From contig NZ_QKNY01000006.1 in NCBI RefSeq assembly GCF_003605575.1, positions 54,509 through 118,508 on the forward strand: DNA of 64,000 bases, in the 5' to 3' direction. The position numbers and the translations under genes were made by a program. This DNA comes from Halonotius aquaticus (GTDB taxonomy: Archaea; Halobacteriota; Halobacteria; Halobacteriales; Haloferacaceae). Below, one piece after another: positions 41,692-49,601 of this stretch (its first letter is position 1; every line of letters begins with the position of its first letter). The notes under the pieces were generated by a model. That model worked only from the letters and a program-made list of their open reading frames with translations, was not told the DNA's origin and did no database searches.

Positions 41692-42351
41692 ATGGCCGGC
41701 AGCGACCACCTCCTCGATGCAGGCGAATCGATCTGGCAGGCCCAGAAAGCCCATCCCTTCGTTGTCGAACTCGCCGATGGCAGCCTCGACCGCGCGGCGT
41801 TCGAACACTGGGTCAAACAGGATTATCGCTACCTCCAAGATTACGCCCGGTTGTGGGCCCTCGCCGGGACGAAAGCCCGCGAGGAGACGACGATGACCGA
41901 CCTGTTGGGTATCGCCCACACCATCCTCGACACTGAGATGGATCTCCACCGCTCGTTTGCGGCCGACTACGGGATCAGTCAAGAAGAGTTGGAGGCGACA
42001 GAGAAGGCACCGACCTGCGTCGCCTACACGAACTTCCTGCTGCGAACGGCCTACGAGGGGAGCCTCGCCGAGATCGCCGCCGCGCTGTATCCCTGTATGC
42101 AGGGCTATCTCGATATCGCCGATCACATGGCCGAGGTGGCCGACGACACCCACGCGTACACCCCGTTTATTGAGACCTACACCGGCGATGAGTTCCGCGA
42201 CGACGTGGCGTGGGGACGGGCATTCGTTGATGACTGCTGGGAGCAATACCCCGGCGAACGCGAGGCGATGGAAGACGCGTTCCTGACGAGTGCGAAACTC
42301 GAATACCGATTCTGGGAGATGGCCTACAGCGAGGAGGGGTGGGGCCTATGA
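41692..42351 (+). CDS. tenA: TenA family aminopyrimidine aminohydrolase / thiaminase II (Cys type)
   Basis: A 219-residue TenA. Active-site features are AFEHWVKQDYRYLQDYARL (Asp44 and Tyr47), Cys135 in LYPCMQGY and the C-terminal KLEYRFWEMAY (Glu and Trp). It hydrolyses thiamine breakdown products such as formylaminopyrimidine or aminopyrimidine so that the HMP half can be reused for thiamine. The gene overlaps a second TenA-like gene by ATGA. Confidence 0.92.
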   Translation: MAGSDHLLDAGESIWQAQKAHPFVVELADGSLDRAAFEHWVKQDYRYLQDYARLWALAGTKAREETTMTDLLGIAHTILDTEMDLHRSFAADYGISQEELEATEKAPTCVAYTNFLLRTAYEGSLAEIAAALYPCMQGYLDIADHMAEVADDTHAYTPFIETYTGDEFRDDVAWGRAFVDDCWEQYPGEREAMEDAFLTSAKLEYRFWEMAYSEEGWGL

Positions 42352-43073
42352 GCGATGCGTCGACTACGGCGACGATCGAAGACGCTGACACCTTCGACGA
42401 CTACGCTGAGAGCCACGACGATCCGCGATTCACCGACTGGCTCCGCGAGCGAAGCGAGCCGGCGTGGAGCGACGCCGTCGACCATAGATTCACTCGGGAG
42501 TTGGGTGCAGGCACGCTTGACGAGACCGTGATGGCCGCCTACCTCACCCAAGATTACGCCTTCGTCGACACGCTGGTCGGCGTCTTCGGCTACGCTGTCG
42601 GACAGGCGCCGACGATGGCGGCAAAACGCCGCTTTGTCGAGTTTCTTGACGTGGTCACCGACGACGAGGATGCCTACTTCGAACGCTCCTTCGATGCCCT
42701 TGCGGTGCCGCCAGAGAACTGGCAGACACCCGAGCGAACCGCAACGACAGAGGCGTTTATCGACCTCCTGCTTGCCGCCAAAGAGCAGGGCGGCTACGCC
42801 GAGACGCTGGCCGTCCTGGTGCCCGCCGAATGGATCTACCGCTCGTGGGCGACCCGTGAAGCCGAAGATCGCCCCGAGCAGTTTTATCTCGCCGAGTGGA
42901 TCGACCTCCATGCCAACGACGACTTTGTCGCCTTCGTCACCTGGCTGCGAGAGCAACTCGATACGGTTGGGCCGACGCTGTCGCCGCGTCGCCAACAGCG
43001 GGTGGCTCGGTTGTTCCAGCGGACGGTTGCGCAGGAGGTCGCCTTCTTCGACGCTGCCTCCAACGCCGTCTAG
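42348..43073 (+). CDS. TenA family protein lacking the catalytic cysteine
   Basis: A 241-residue TenA paralogue. The fold motifs remain (AAYLTQDYAFVDTLVGVFGYAVGQAP; LVPAEWIYRSWATRE; EVAFFDAA), but the position of Cys135 in the upstream copy is taken by the LVPAEW segment with no Cys. Cys-less TenA_E types are known to be active on related aminopyrimidines through other residues, so it may hydrolyse a different intermediate or pair with the Cys form. The ATG overlaps the tenA stop. Confidence 0.85.
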   Translation: MSDASTTATIEDADTFDDYAESHDDPRFTDWLRERSEPAWSDAVDHRFTRELGAGTLDETVMAAYLTQDYAFVDTLVGVFGYAVGQAPTMAAKRRFVEFLDVVTDDEDAYFERSFDALAVPPENWQTPERTATTEAFIDLLLAAKEQGGYAETLAVLVPAEWIYRSWATREAEDRPEQFYLAEWIDLHANDDFVAFVTWLREQLDTVGPTLSPRRQQRVARLFQRTVAQEVAFFDAASNAV

Positions 43074-43136
43074 TTCGACTCGGCAGTCTTGGAGTCGCCG
43101 GCTTCAAGACGCCTGCCCTGCCTTGCTGAGACAACA

Positions 43137-45083
43137 ATGTCGGCGGTCATCACCGGTGGGTTGCCGCTTGCGACCGGCGGGCTCGCCGCAGGTGTGACCG
43201 CCGAGACGCTTGTTGTCTTCGGGATCATTCTGCTGGCGTTGGTGTTGTTTGTCACCGAGTGGCTGCCCATCGACGTGACGGCCATCTTCGTGATGGTGCT
43301 GTTGATTCTCTTGGGCCCCGACGGGATCGTCAATTTCACGCAGATCACGACAACCGAGGGTGTGTCGGGCTTTTCGAATCCGGCGACGATCACGGTGTTG
43401 GCGATGTTGATCCTCAGTTCCGGGATCAGTCGAACTGGCGTCGTCCAGATTCTTGGCCGCAAGATGGCCAACTTCGCCGGCGATAGTCCGCACAAACAGC
43501 TGCTGGCGACCATCGGCGTCGCCGGCCCCGTCTCGGGCTTTATCAACAACACGCCGGTCGTGGCAATTCTCGTCCCCATCGTCTCCGATATCGCTCACAA
43601 GGGCAACACCTCGCCGTCAAAGCTGCTGATGCCGCTGTCGTTTGCCTCCATGTTCGGCGGGATGCTCACGCTGATCGGCACCTCAACGAACATCCTCGCC
43701 AGCGACGTGTCGGCGCGACTGCTCGGCCAGCCGTTTTCGATGTTCGAGTTCACCAAACTCGGGATCATCGTCTTCATCGTCGGCTCGGTGTACCTGCTGA
43801 CGATCGGCCACCGGCTGCTGCCCGAGCGCGTTCCACCCGAGGAGGATTACATCCAGGAGTACGAGCTTGAACCGTATCTGACCGAGGTCGCTGTCGTCGA
43901 GGGATCGCCGATGGTTGGCAAGACCGTCCCGGCTGCCATCGACGACGCCGCATTCGACGCTGATATCCTCGGGTTAGTCCGCGACGACGAGCAGTTTATC
44001 GAGCCGGCCAGCGCGACAACGATCCGTGCCGGCGACGAGCTGCAACTCCGCATCGACCGCGATACACTCGCCTCGCTGGTCGATGAAGCGACGCTTGGCG
44101 TGGTTGGCACCCCCGATTCGGATGCTGATCTTGTGGCTGACGAGCAGGCCGAACAGACGCTTGTCGAGGTCGTCATCCCGCGTGGTTCCTTCCTTGCCGG
44201 CAAGACACTGGCAAGCTCGACGTTCCGCAAGCGATACGACGCCACCGTCTTGGCGTTCCGCAGCCGTGGCGGGACGATCCGCGATGGCCTTGAAAACCGT
44301 CCCATTCACGTCGGCGACACACTCCTCGTGCAAGCGCCACCGGACAGTATCGACCGCCTCTCGCGTACCTCGGACTTCATCGTCGCCCACGAGCCCGACA
44401 AACCTGAGTACCGAACCGACAAGATCCCCCACGCCGCGGCGATCATGCTCGGCGTCGTCGGCCTCGTCGCTGTCCCGTTCGAGGCCATCGGCGCGTGGCT
44501 CGCGTCGGCGACAGGGATCGGTGCGTTCACCGCGCTGTCGGCGTTGTCGCTGCCGATCATGCTAACCGCGCTGATGGGCGTCGTGGCGATGGTGGCGACG
44601 GGCGTAATCAAGGCTCCCGAACTCTATGACGCCGTCGAGTGGGATGTGATTCTGTTGCTTGCTGGGATCATCCCTTTGGGCATCGCCCTCGAACAGACCG
44701 GCGGGGCCGACCTGCTGGGTGCGCTTGTCGCCGCGACGGCGAACTATCTCCCTGTGATCGGTGTGCTGTGGGTGTTTTATCTCGCAACGGGGTTGATCAC
44801 GGGCGTTATCTCGAACAATGCGAGTGTCGTGTTGATGCTCCCGGTTGCCATCGAGGCGGCGACAGCGATCGGCGCGAACCCGTTTGCGTTCGTGTTGGCG
44901 GTGACTTTTGCGGCCTCGACGGCGTTTCTGACGCCGGTCGGCTACCAGACGAACCTCTTCGTGTACGGGCCGGGTGGCTACAAGTTCTCGGATTTCCTCA
45001 GAGTTGGCGCGCCGCTGCAGTTGCTGCTGTCGGTGGTGACGGTGCTTGGGATCGCGTTCTTCTGGGGATTGCGCCCCGCTTAA
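43137..45083 (+). CDS. SLC13-family permease with two RCK_C (TrkA-C) domains
   Basis: A 648-residue transporter. N-terminal membrane half (10-225): FVTEWLPIDVTAIFVMVLLI, then GFSNPATITVLAMLILSSG and FINNTPVVAILVPIV (conserved NTP motif). Cytoplasmic TrkA-C domains occupy about 235-320 and 330-415 (AVVEGSPMVGKTVPAAIDD; VVIPRGSFLAGKTLASSTF). A C-terminal membrane half (430-645) holds ISNNASVVLMLPVAIEAA. Such proteins move sulfate, dicarboxylates or similar anions with Na+. ATG at 43137 is preferred over an upstream TTG. Confidence 0.88.
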   Translation: MSAVITGGLPLATGGLAAGVTAETLVVFGIILLALVLFVTEWLPIDVTAIFVMVLLILLGPDGIVNFTQITTTEGVSGFSNPATITVLAMLILSSGISRTGVVQILGRKMANFAGDSPHKQLLATIGVAGPVSGFINNTPVVAILVPIVSDIAHKGNTSPSKLLMPLSFASMFGGMLTLIGTSTNILASDVSARLLGQPFSMFEFTKLGIIVFIVGSVYLLTIGHRLLPERVPPEEDYIQEYELEPYLTEVAVVEGSPMVGKTVPAAIDDAAFDADILGLVRDDEQFIEPASATTIRAGDELQLRIDRDTLASLVDEATLGVVGTPDSDADLVADEQAEQTLVEVVIPRGSFLAGKTLASSTFRKRYDATVLAFRSRGGTIRDGLENRPIHVGDTLLVQAPPDSIDRLSRTSDFIVAHEPDKPEYRTDKIPHAAAIMLGVVGLVAVPFEAIGAWLASATGIGAFTALSALSLPIMLTALMGVVAMVATGVIKAPELYDAVEWDVILLLAGIIPLGIALEQTGGADLLGALVAATANYLPVIGVLWVFYLATGLITGVISNNASVVLMLPVAIEAATAIGANPFAFVLAVTFAASTAFLTPVGYQTNLFVYGPGGYKFSDFLRVGAPLQLLLSVVTVLGIAFFWGLRPA

Positions 45084-45286
45084 TCTCGCGCTATAGAATC
45101 GGTGTCGCAATCGCCGGTCGCATCGGGTGGGGTGTCAACGACGTGGTGCGGCCCCAGTGGGCCATGCGTTGGACAGACGCCGTCGATAGTCGTCGCGTTG
45201 AGACAGCAGGCGCGCTGCTCGCTGGCGATTGCGCCCTGTCGGAGTGCAGCCCCACAGAGCCGGCAGTAGCCCACGTCGTTGCCCAT
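45080..45286 (-). CDS. Small Cys/His-rich protein (zinc-ribbon-like)
   Basis: A 68-residue ORF starting MGNDVGYCRLCGAALRQG, with Cys8 and Cys11, Cys27-Cys28, then Cys38 and His41 in VCPTHG. This is enough for one zinc site. The tail is acidic. It overlaps the SLC13 stop by 4 nt on the opposite strand. The Cys spacing argues for a real gene, but the call depends on it alone. Confidence 0.5.
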   Translation of the reverse strand: MGNDVGYCRLCGAALRQGAIASEQRACCLNATTIDGVCPTHGPLGPHHVVDTPPDATGDCDTDSIARD

Positions 45287-45342
45287 GCAGGGTGTTGCCG
45301 TGGCAACGAATAGGCCTCTCGGTTATCGTTCTGTCCGCGGCG

Positions 45343-45915
45343 TTATTCGACCAGATGCCGCGTCGCCAACCCGACGAGATGTGGGGCCTCAGGCAGGATG
45401 ATCGCCTCGGTCGCCAACTCGACGGCGTTGGTGCTGCCCGGCAGGACGAAGACGGGCGTATCGCGGGCGATGCCGCCGGTTGCCCGCGAGGCAATGGTTC
45501 GCGGGCCGATCTCCTCATACGAGAGCTGCCGGAATAGCTCGCCGAACCCAGGCAACTCGCGGTCGAAGCGGTCGCTGACGGCATCCGGCGTCACGTCGTC
45601 AGCGGTCGCGCCGGTGCCGCCGGTGGTGACGACTAGATCGACGGTGTCGTCGTCGAGGAGGTCGTCGAGGGCGCGTTGAATCTGGCCGATATTGTCGGCA
45701 ACGAGGCGGCGGTCGACGACGCGATGACCCGCCTCCTCAAACAGCGATTCGATGTGGTCGCCGCCGGGATCGTCGACCGCGCCGTCAGCCTCGGCTCTGG
45801 AGGTCGAAACTGTCAGGATCGCCGCCTGGAGCGGCGAGACGATATCGTGGCCGTGGTCGTCGGTGGTTCGGCGGTCGGGATCGGTCGTCGGTGTCGGCGT
45901 CGAGTTGGCTGTCAT
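45343..45915 (-). CDS. moaB: Molybdenum cofactor biosynthesis protein MoaB/Mog
   Basis: A 190-residue MoaB. After a 28-residue polar extension the fold starts LQAAILTVSTSRAEADGAVDD. The molybdopterin-binding loop is LVVTTGGTGATADDVTPDAV, followed by ELPGFGELFRQLSYEEIG and FVLPGSTNAVELATEAII. It adenylylates molybdopterin before metal insertion. The long open frame upstream of the ATG lacks conservation. No other moa or moe gene is adjacent. Confidence 0.92.
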   Translation of the reverse strand: MTANSTPTPTTDPDRRTTDDHGHDIVSPLQAAILTVSTSRAEADGAVDDPGGDHIESLFEEAGHRVVDRRLVADNIGQIQRALDDLLDDDTVDLVVTTGGTGATADDVTPDAVSDRFDRELPGFGELFRQLSYEEIGPRTIASRATGGIARDTPVFVLPGSTNAVELATEAIILPEAPHLVGLATRHLVE

Positions 45916-45953
45916 GTCCCCCCAGCGTGTCGCCGTCATCTTAGCGGTGGCGG

Positions 45954-46379
45954 CTACTCGATGCTGACGAGCGCGACAGCAACGACCGCCAACACGATGC
46001 CAGCCAGTTTTCGCGGTGTCGGTGCTTCCCCGAGGACAGCGATCCCGAGGATCGAACTCGTCACCAGAAACATCCCAAAGATGGGTGTCACAACGCTGAC
46101 CGGGCCGCGAGCCAACGCGCGATAGTACGCCAAGATCCCCACCGTGAGACAAACCCCGGCGGCGAGAATGTAGCCGGCATTCGGCCCGCGAATATGTGAC
46201 ATCACCGGCTGATCGGTGGCGACGACGAGTGTGCTGACGACACCAACCAACAACCCATTGGTGAGCAGCATGGCTACGTCGCTCGGCACCGCGTTTGGCC
46301 CGGTTGTCGCCACCCGCAGCAACACGGGCACGAGTGTGTATCCAACCAATGCCAAGAGCGCCCACGGCAAATAGCTCAT
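45954..46379 (-). CDS. EamA (DMT) half-transporter
   Basis: A 141-residue protein with one EamA domain of five helices, half the size of usual DMT carriers: YLPWALLALVGYTLVPVLLRV, then LLTNGLLVGVVSTLVV, AGYILAAGVCLTVGILAYY, ALARGPVSVVTPIFGMFLV and RKLAGIVLAVVAVALV. It would work as a dimer. Substrate unknown. Divergent from the Lrp gene. Confidence 0.85.
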   Translation of the reverse strand: MSYLPWALLALVGYTLVPVLLRVATTGPNAVPSDVAMLLTNGLLVGVVSTLVVATDQPVMSHIRGPNAGYILAAGVCLTVGILAYYRALARGPVSVVTPIFGMFLVTSSILGIAVLGEAPTPRKLAGIVLAVVAVALVSIE

Positions 46380-46497
46380 ACTGTTGGTCGGTTCGCTGGC
46401 ATGATAGCGGTTCTGGATACCGGCTGCGGCAGCCTCTTCGGTCGGGGCGCCAGCGGAGTGTCGCAAATGATATGCAACCCGGGGCCCCACCACATGT

Positions 46498-46986
46498 ATG
46501 GACGAGAAACAGGAGCTCTTGTCGCTGCTGTCGACCGATGCGCGGGAGGATGTCGATGACATCGCCCGCCAGCTCGGTACCGACGCCGAGACGGTCGAGA
46601 GCCTGCTCGATGAGTTGGAGTCCGACGGCACCGTTCACGGCTACCAGGCGGTCATCGACTGGGACAACACCGACACCGAGCATGTCGCCGCGTTCGTCGA
46701 ACTCAACGTTGAGCTTGACCGTGAAACCGGCTACAAGGAGATCGCCGACCGGATCGCCAAATTCCCCGAGGTTGAATCCCTCCGACTCGTCTCCGGCGAC
46801 TACGACTTCGCGATCGAGGTCACCGGCGACTCGATGCAGGACGTCTCCCAATTTATCTCCGAGCAGATCGCACCCATCCCGGAGATCACCCAGACGGTGA
46901 CCCACTTTATCATGGAGACCTACAAGGAGGCCGGCATCGACTTCGGCGACCGCGACGACGATGATCGCCTCTCTGTGTCGCCATGA
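46498..46986 (+). CDS. Lrp/AsnC family transcriptional regulator
   Basis: A 162-residue Lrp-like protein. The N-terminal winged helix is residues 1-55 (LLSTDAREDVDDIARQLG; ETVESLLDELESDGTVHGYQ). The RAM effector domain is 62-150 (AAFVELNVELDRETGYKEIADRI; ESLRLVSGDYDFAIEVTGDS). The stop overlaps the aminotransferase ATG, so it probably regulates and is coexpressed with that gene, sensing an amino acid. Confidence 0.93.
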   Translation: MDEKQELLSLLSTDAREDVDDIARQLGTDAETVESLLDELESDGTVHGYQAVIDWDNTDTEHVAAFVELNVELDRETGYKEIADRIAKFPEVESLRLVSGDYDFAIEVTGDSMQDVSQFISEQIAPIPEITQTVTHFIMETYKEAGIDFGDRDDDDRLSVSP

Positions 46987-48128
46987 CGCTGCAGCCGAAC
47001 GACCGCGTCGCCGATACGCCGGAGTCCGGAATCAGAAAGTTCTTCGAACTCGCCGAGGAGCGCGACGACGTGATCTCGCTGGGCGTCGGCGAGCCCGATT
47101 TCTCCGCGCCGTGGGCCGCACGCACCGCCGCGATCCACTCCTTGGAGGCGGGCAAGACCTCCTACACCGCCAACCGCGGGAAGCTGGAACTCCGCCAAGA
47201 GATCGCCAACCACGTCGAGCAGTGGGAGCTCGACTACGACCCCGACAGTGAGATCCTTGTGACGACGGGCGCAAGCGAGGCCGTCGATCTCGCGCTCCGC
47301 ACCTTCGTCGATCCCGGCGATACGGTCGCCGTCCACCAGCCGACCTACATCTCGTATAAGCCGGGCGTCCGCTTTGCGGGCGGTGAGCCACTGCCGGTGC
47401 CGACGGGCGCGGACAACGACTTCGTGTTGACGCCGGAGGCCCTCCGCGAGGCTGGTGCAGCCGACGCCGACGCGCTTATTCTCTGTTACCCGAATAACCC
47501 GACCGGCGCGGTGATGAACGCCGAGGAGGTCGCAGCCGTCGCCGAGTTCTGCGTTGATAACGACATCGACGTGATCGCCGACGAGATCTACGCCGCGCTC
47601 ACCTATGACGGCGACCACACCTCGATCGCAACGATGCCGAACATGCGGGAGCGAACGGTCGTCATCAACGGCTTCTCGAAGGCCTACGCGATGACCGGGC
47701 TTCGACTCGGCTACGCGATGGGGCCGCCCGACGCGGTTGAGGCGATGAACCGCGTCCATCAGTATACGATGCTGTCGGCACCGACCACTGCCCAGTACGC
47801 TGCGATCGAGGCCCTGCGAAGCTGCGAGGAGAGCGTCGACGAGATGGCAACCGCGTTCAATCGACGACGGCGGTTTGTCCTCTCGCGGTTCGAGGAGATG
47901 GGACTGGACTGCTTTACCGCCAAGGGCGCGTTCTACGCCTTCCCGGCCTGCGGCGGCGACGACGAGGCCTTCGCTGAGAATCTCCTCGAAGAACAAGGTG
48001 TTGCCGTCGTTCCGGGTAGTGTCTTCGGCCCCGGCGGGACGGGCCATCTCCGAATCTCGTATGCAACGGGGATGCGTGACCTCAAAGAAGCGATGAACCG
48101 GATCGACGCGTTCGTCGCTGATCGATAA
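46983..48128 (+). CDS. PLP-dependent class I/II aminotransferase
   Basis: A 381-residue fold-type I aminotransferase: ISLGVGEPDFSAPWAART (substrate loop), YTANRGKLELRQEIA, CYPNNPTGAVM, IADEIYAALTYDG (PLP-ring Asp and Tyr) and NGFSKAYAMTGLRLGY with Lys233 forming the Schiff base. It is closest to aspartate/aromatic aminotransferases; the exact amino acid is not decidable. ATGA overlap with the Lrp regulator. Confidence 0.93.
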   Translation: MTLQPNDRVADTPESGIRKFFELAEERDDVISLGVGEPDFSAPWAARTAAIHSLEAGKTSYTANRGKLELRQEIANHVEQWELDYDPDSEILVTTGASEAVDLALRTFVDPGDTVAVHQPTYISYKPGVRFAGGEPLPVPTGADNDFVLTPEALREAGAADADALILCYPNNPTGAVMNAEEVAAVAEFCVDNDIDVIADEIYAALTYDGDHTSIATMPNMRERTVVINGFSKAYAMTGLRLGYAMGPPDAVEAMNRVHQYTMLSAPTTAQYAAIEALRSCEESVDEMATAFNRRRRFVLSRFEEMGLDCFTAKGAFYAFPACGGDDEAFAENLLEEQGVAVVPGSVFGPGGTGHLRISYATGMRDLKEAMNRIDAFVADR

Positions 48129-48146
48129 CTGACCGCTGTCGGGGAA

Positions 48147-48740
48147 CTACTCGAAGGAGACTTCCTCGTCGGCGTCGTCAAACTCCTGATAGAAGCCGGC
48201 GTAATCCTCGTGGTCGGTGAAGGCATCCATCGTGTTGTCGAGGTCGTCCCGAAGCTCGTTGATCTGTTCGGTGAGTTCTTGATACTCCTCGTTGTCGGCG
48301 AGAGCGGATTGGCTCTTTTCAGACTCCAAGAGCGCCTTCTTCGAGGACAGCGAGAACAGCTGTTGGACACCTTCCTCGTAGGAGTTCCGCGAGAGGAGAT
48401 CCTCGATCGTCTCCTCCAGCGTTTCTCGGGTGACGGGTTTGACGAGGTAGGTGTCGAAGCCCATCTCGATGATGTCGAAATCGGGTTCGACGGCGGTCAC
48501 CATCGACACCCGGCAGTCGATCCCGCGGTCACGGACTTCCTCCAGTACTTCGTCGCCGGAGAGGCCGGGCATCCGCCGGTCAAGGAGGATAATATCGATC
48601 TCGTCGTCCAGCTGTTCGACGGCCTCCTCGCCGCCGTAGGCCGTCCGAACCCGGTAGTCCGCGCGGAGCCAGGTGGCATACAGATCAGCAAGGTCAGGTT
48701 CGTCCTCGACAACAAGTACGAGTGGGGGTTCGTCAGTCAT
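48147..48740 (-). CDS. HalX-domain response regulator
   Basis: A 197-residue protein. The receiver domain (8-120) has acidic pocket LVVEDEPDL, phosphorylation site Asp54 in IILLDRRMPG and the Lys in YLVKPVTRETLEE. The C-terminal HalX domain (about 135-185) is a coiled helical segment ALLESEKSQSALADNEEYQE. The output of HalX is not known; no DNA-binding domain is present. No kinase is adjacent. The start MTDEPPL is set by the receiver's N-terminus. Confidence 0.93.
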   Translation of the reverse strand: MTDEPPLVLVVEDEPDLADLYATWLRADYRVRTAYGGEEAVEQLDDEIDIILLDRRMPGLSGDEVLEEVRDRGIDCRVSMVTAVEPDFDIIEMGFDTYLVKPVTRETLEETIEDLLSRNSYEEGVQQLFSLSSKKALLESEKSQSALADNEEYQELTEQINELRDDLDNTMDAFTDHEDYAGFYQEFDDADEEVSFE

Positions 48741-48859
48741 ATCTCGATGGATCCCTCGTCGCTCATAGAGGGTATGGTGGCCGAGGATATATGAAAATAC
48801 CCCTTCCGGCGACAAGGCACAAACAGTGTTTTCAAGCCCCCACCGATCTACCACCACAT

Positions 48860-49282
48860 ATGGATGAAGACGCCGCGGAGACGATCGCCGCCTACTACGA
48901 GGCGTTAGAGGCCAGCGAGCCGCTGTCGCCGTTTTTCGCGGAGTCGCTGTCGACGGTCAAAGTCGGCCTCAGCGAACAGCTGGTCGGCTACCCCGATGTC
49001 GCCGACGCCTTGGCCGAACAGACGGCGACCACGGCCGACTGGCGCGTCGAAGACGCTGATCCATCGATCACCGAACGCGATTCGTTTGCGTGGTTTCACG
49101 ACCGGCTGACGCTGGCGTGGACTGACACCACCCTCGATACCGACTACGAGTTCGACACGCGGTGGACGGGCACGCTCGAAGCGAACCCGGATGGCACCTG
49201 GCAGTTTGTCTCACTTCACGTGTCGTCGCCCTGTGAGGAACTCGAAGACGCCGAAGATGATCTGTTTTCCTGGGACGACTGA
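48860..49282 (+). CDS. SnoaL/NTF2-like hypothetical protein
   Basis: A 140-residue acidic protein with a likely NTF2-type fold: AETIAAYYEALEASEPLSPFF, then ERDSFAWFHDRLTLAWTD, YEFDTRWTGTLEANPDG and TWQFVSLHVSSPCEEL. It resembles SnoaL_3 domains. Function unknown. Coupled by TGATG to the small membrane protein that follows. Confidence 0.75.
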   Translation: MDEDAAETIAAYYEALEASEPLSPFFAESLSTVKVGLSEQLVGYPDVADALAEQTATTADWRVEDADPSITERDSFAWFHDRLTLAWTDTTLDTDYEFDTRWTGTLEANPDGTWQFVSLHVSSPCEELEDAEDDLFSWDD

Positions 49283-49506
49283 TGGTTGGTTCAAGCCTCA
49301 CCGACGACGAGAGGAAAACCGCAAACACGCGGCTCAAAGTTGGCTTCGTGGTGCTTGTCGCCGCGTCGATGGGGCTGATGGCACTGCAGGTCGATCCGAC
49401 ACCGCTACAGTTGGCTGTCGTCATCGCCGTCGGGCTCGTGGTTGGCGTCGGACTGCTGTGGTTTGTGCTGCGAAATCTTGCGGATTATCGGTCGTCGCTG
49501 CGGTGA
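49282..49506 (+). CDS. Small two-pass membrane protein
   Basis: A 74-residue protein with two hydrophobic segments (KVGFVVLVAASMGLMALQV and LQLAVVIAVGLVVGVGLLWFVL) and polar ends. Its ATG overlaps the preceding stop, so the two genes are translated from one message. Function unknown. Confidence 0.75.
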   Translation: MVGSSLTDDERKTANTRLKVGFVVLVAASMGLMALQVDPTPLQLAVVIAVGLVVGVGLLWFVLRNLADYRSSLR

Positions 49507-49601
49507 GCGCCGGCTACTGCCGTGATCGACGCGACCGACGGTTCTCTGCGTCCTCGCGCGCGGATCGCTGAACACTAAGTGAGCCAGGCCATTGGGCTGG
49601 T

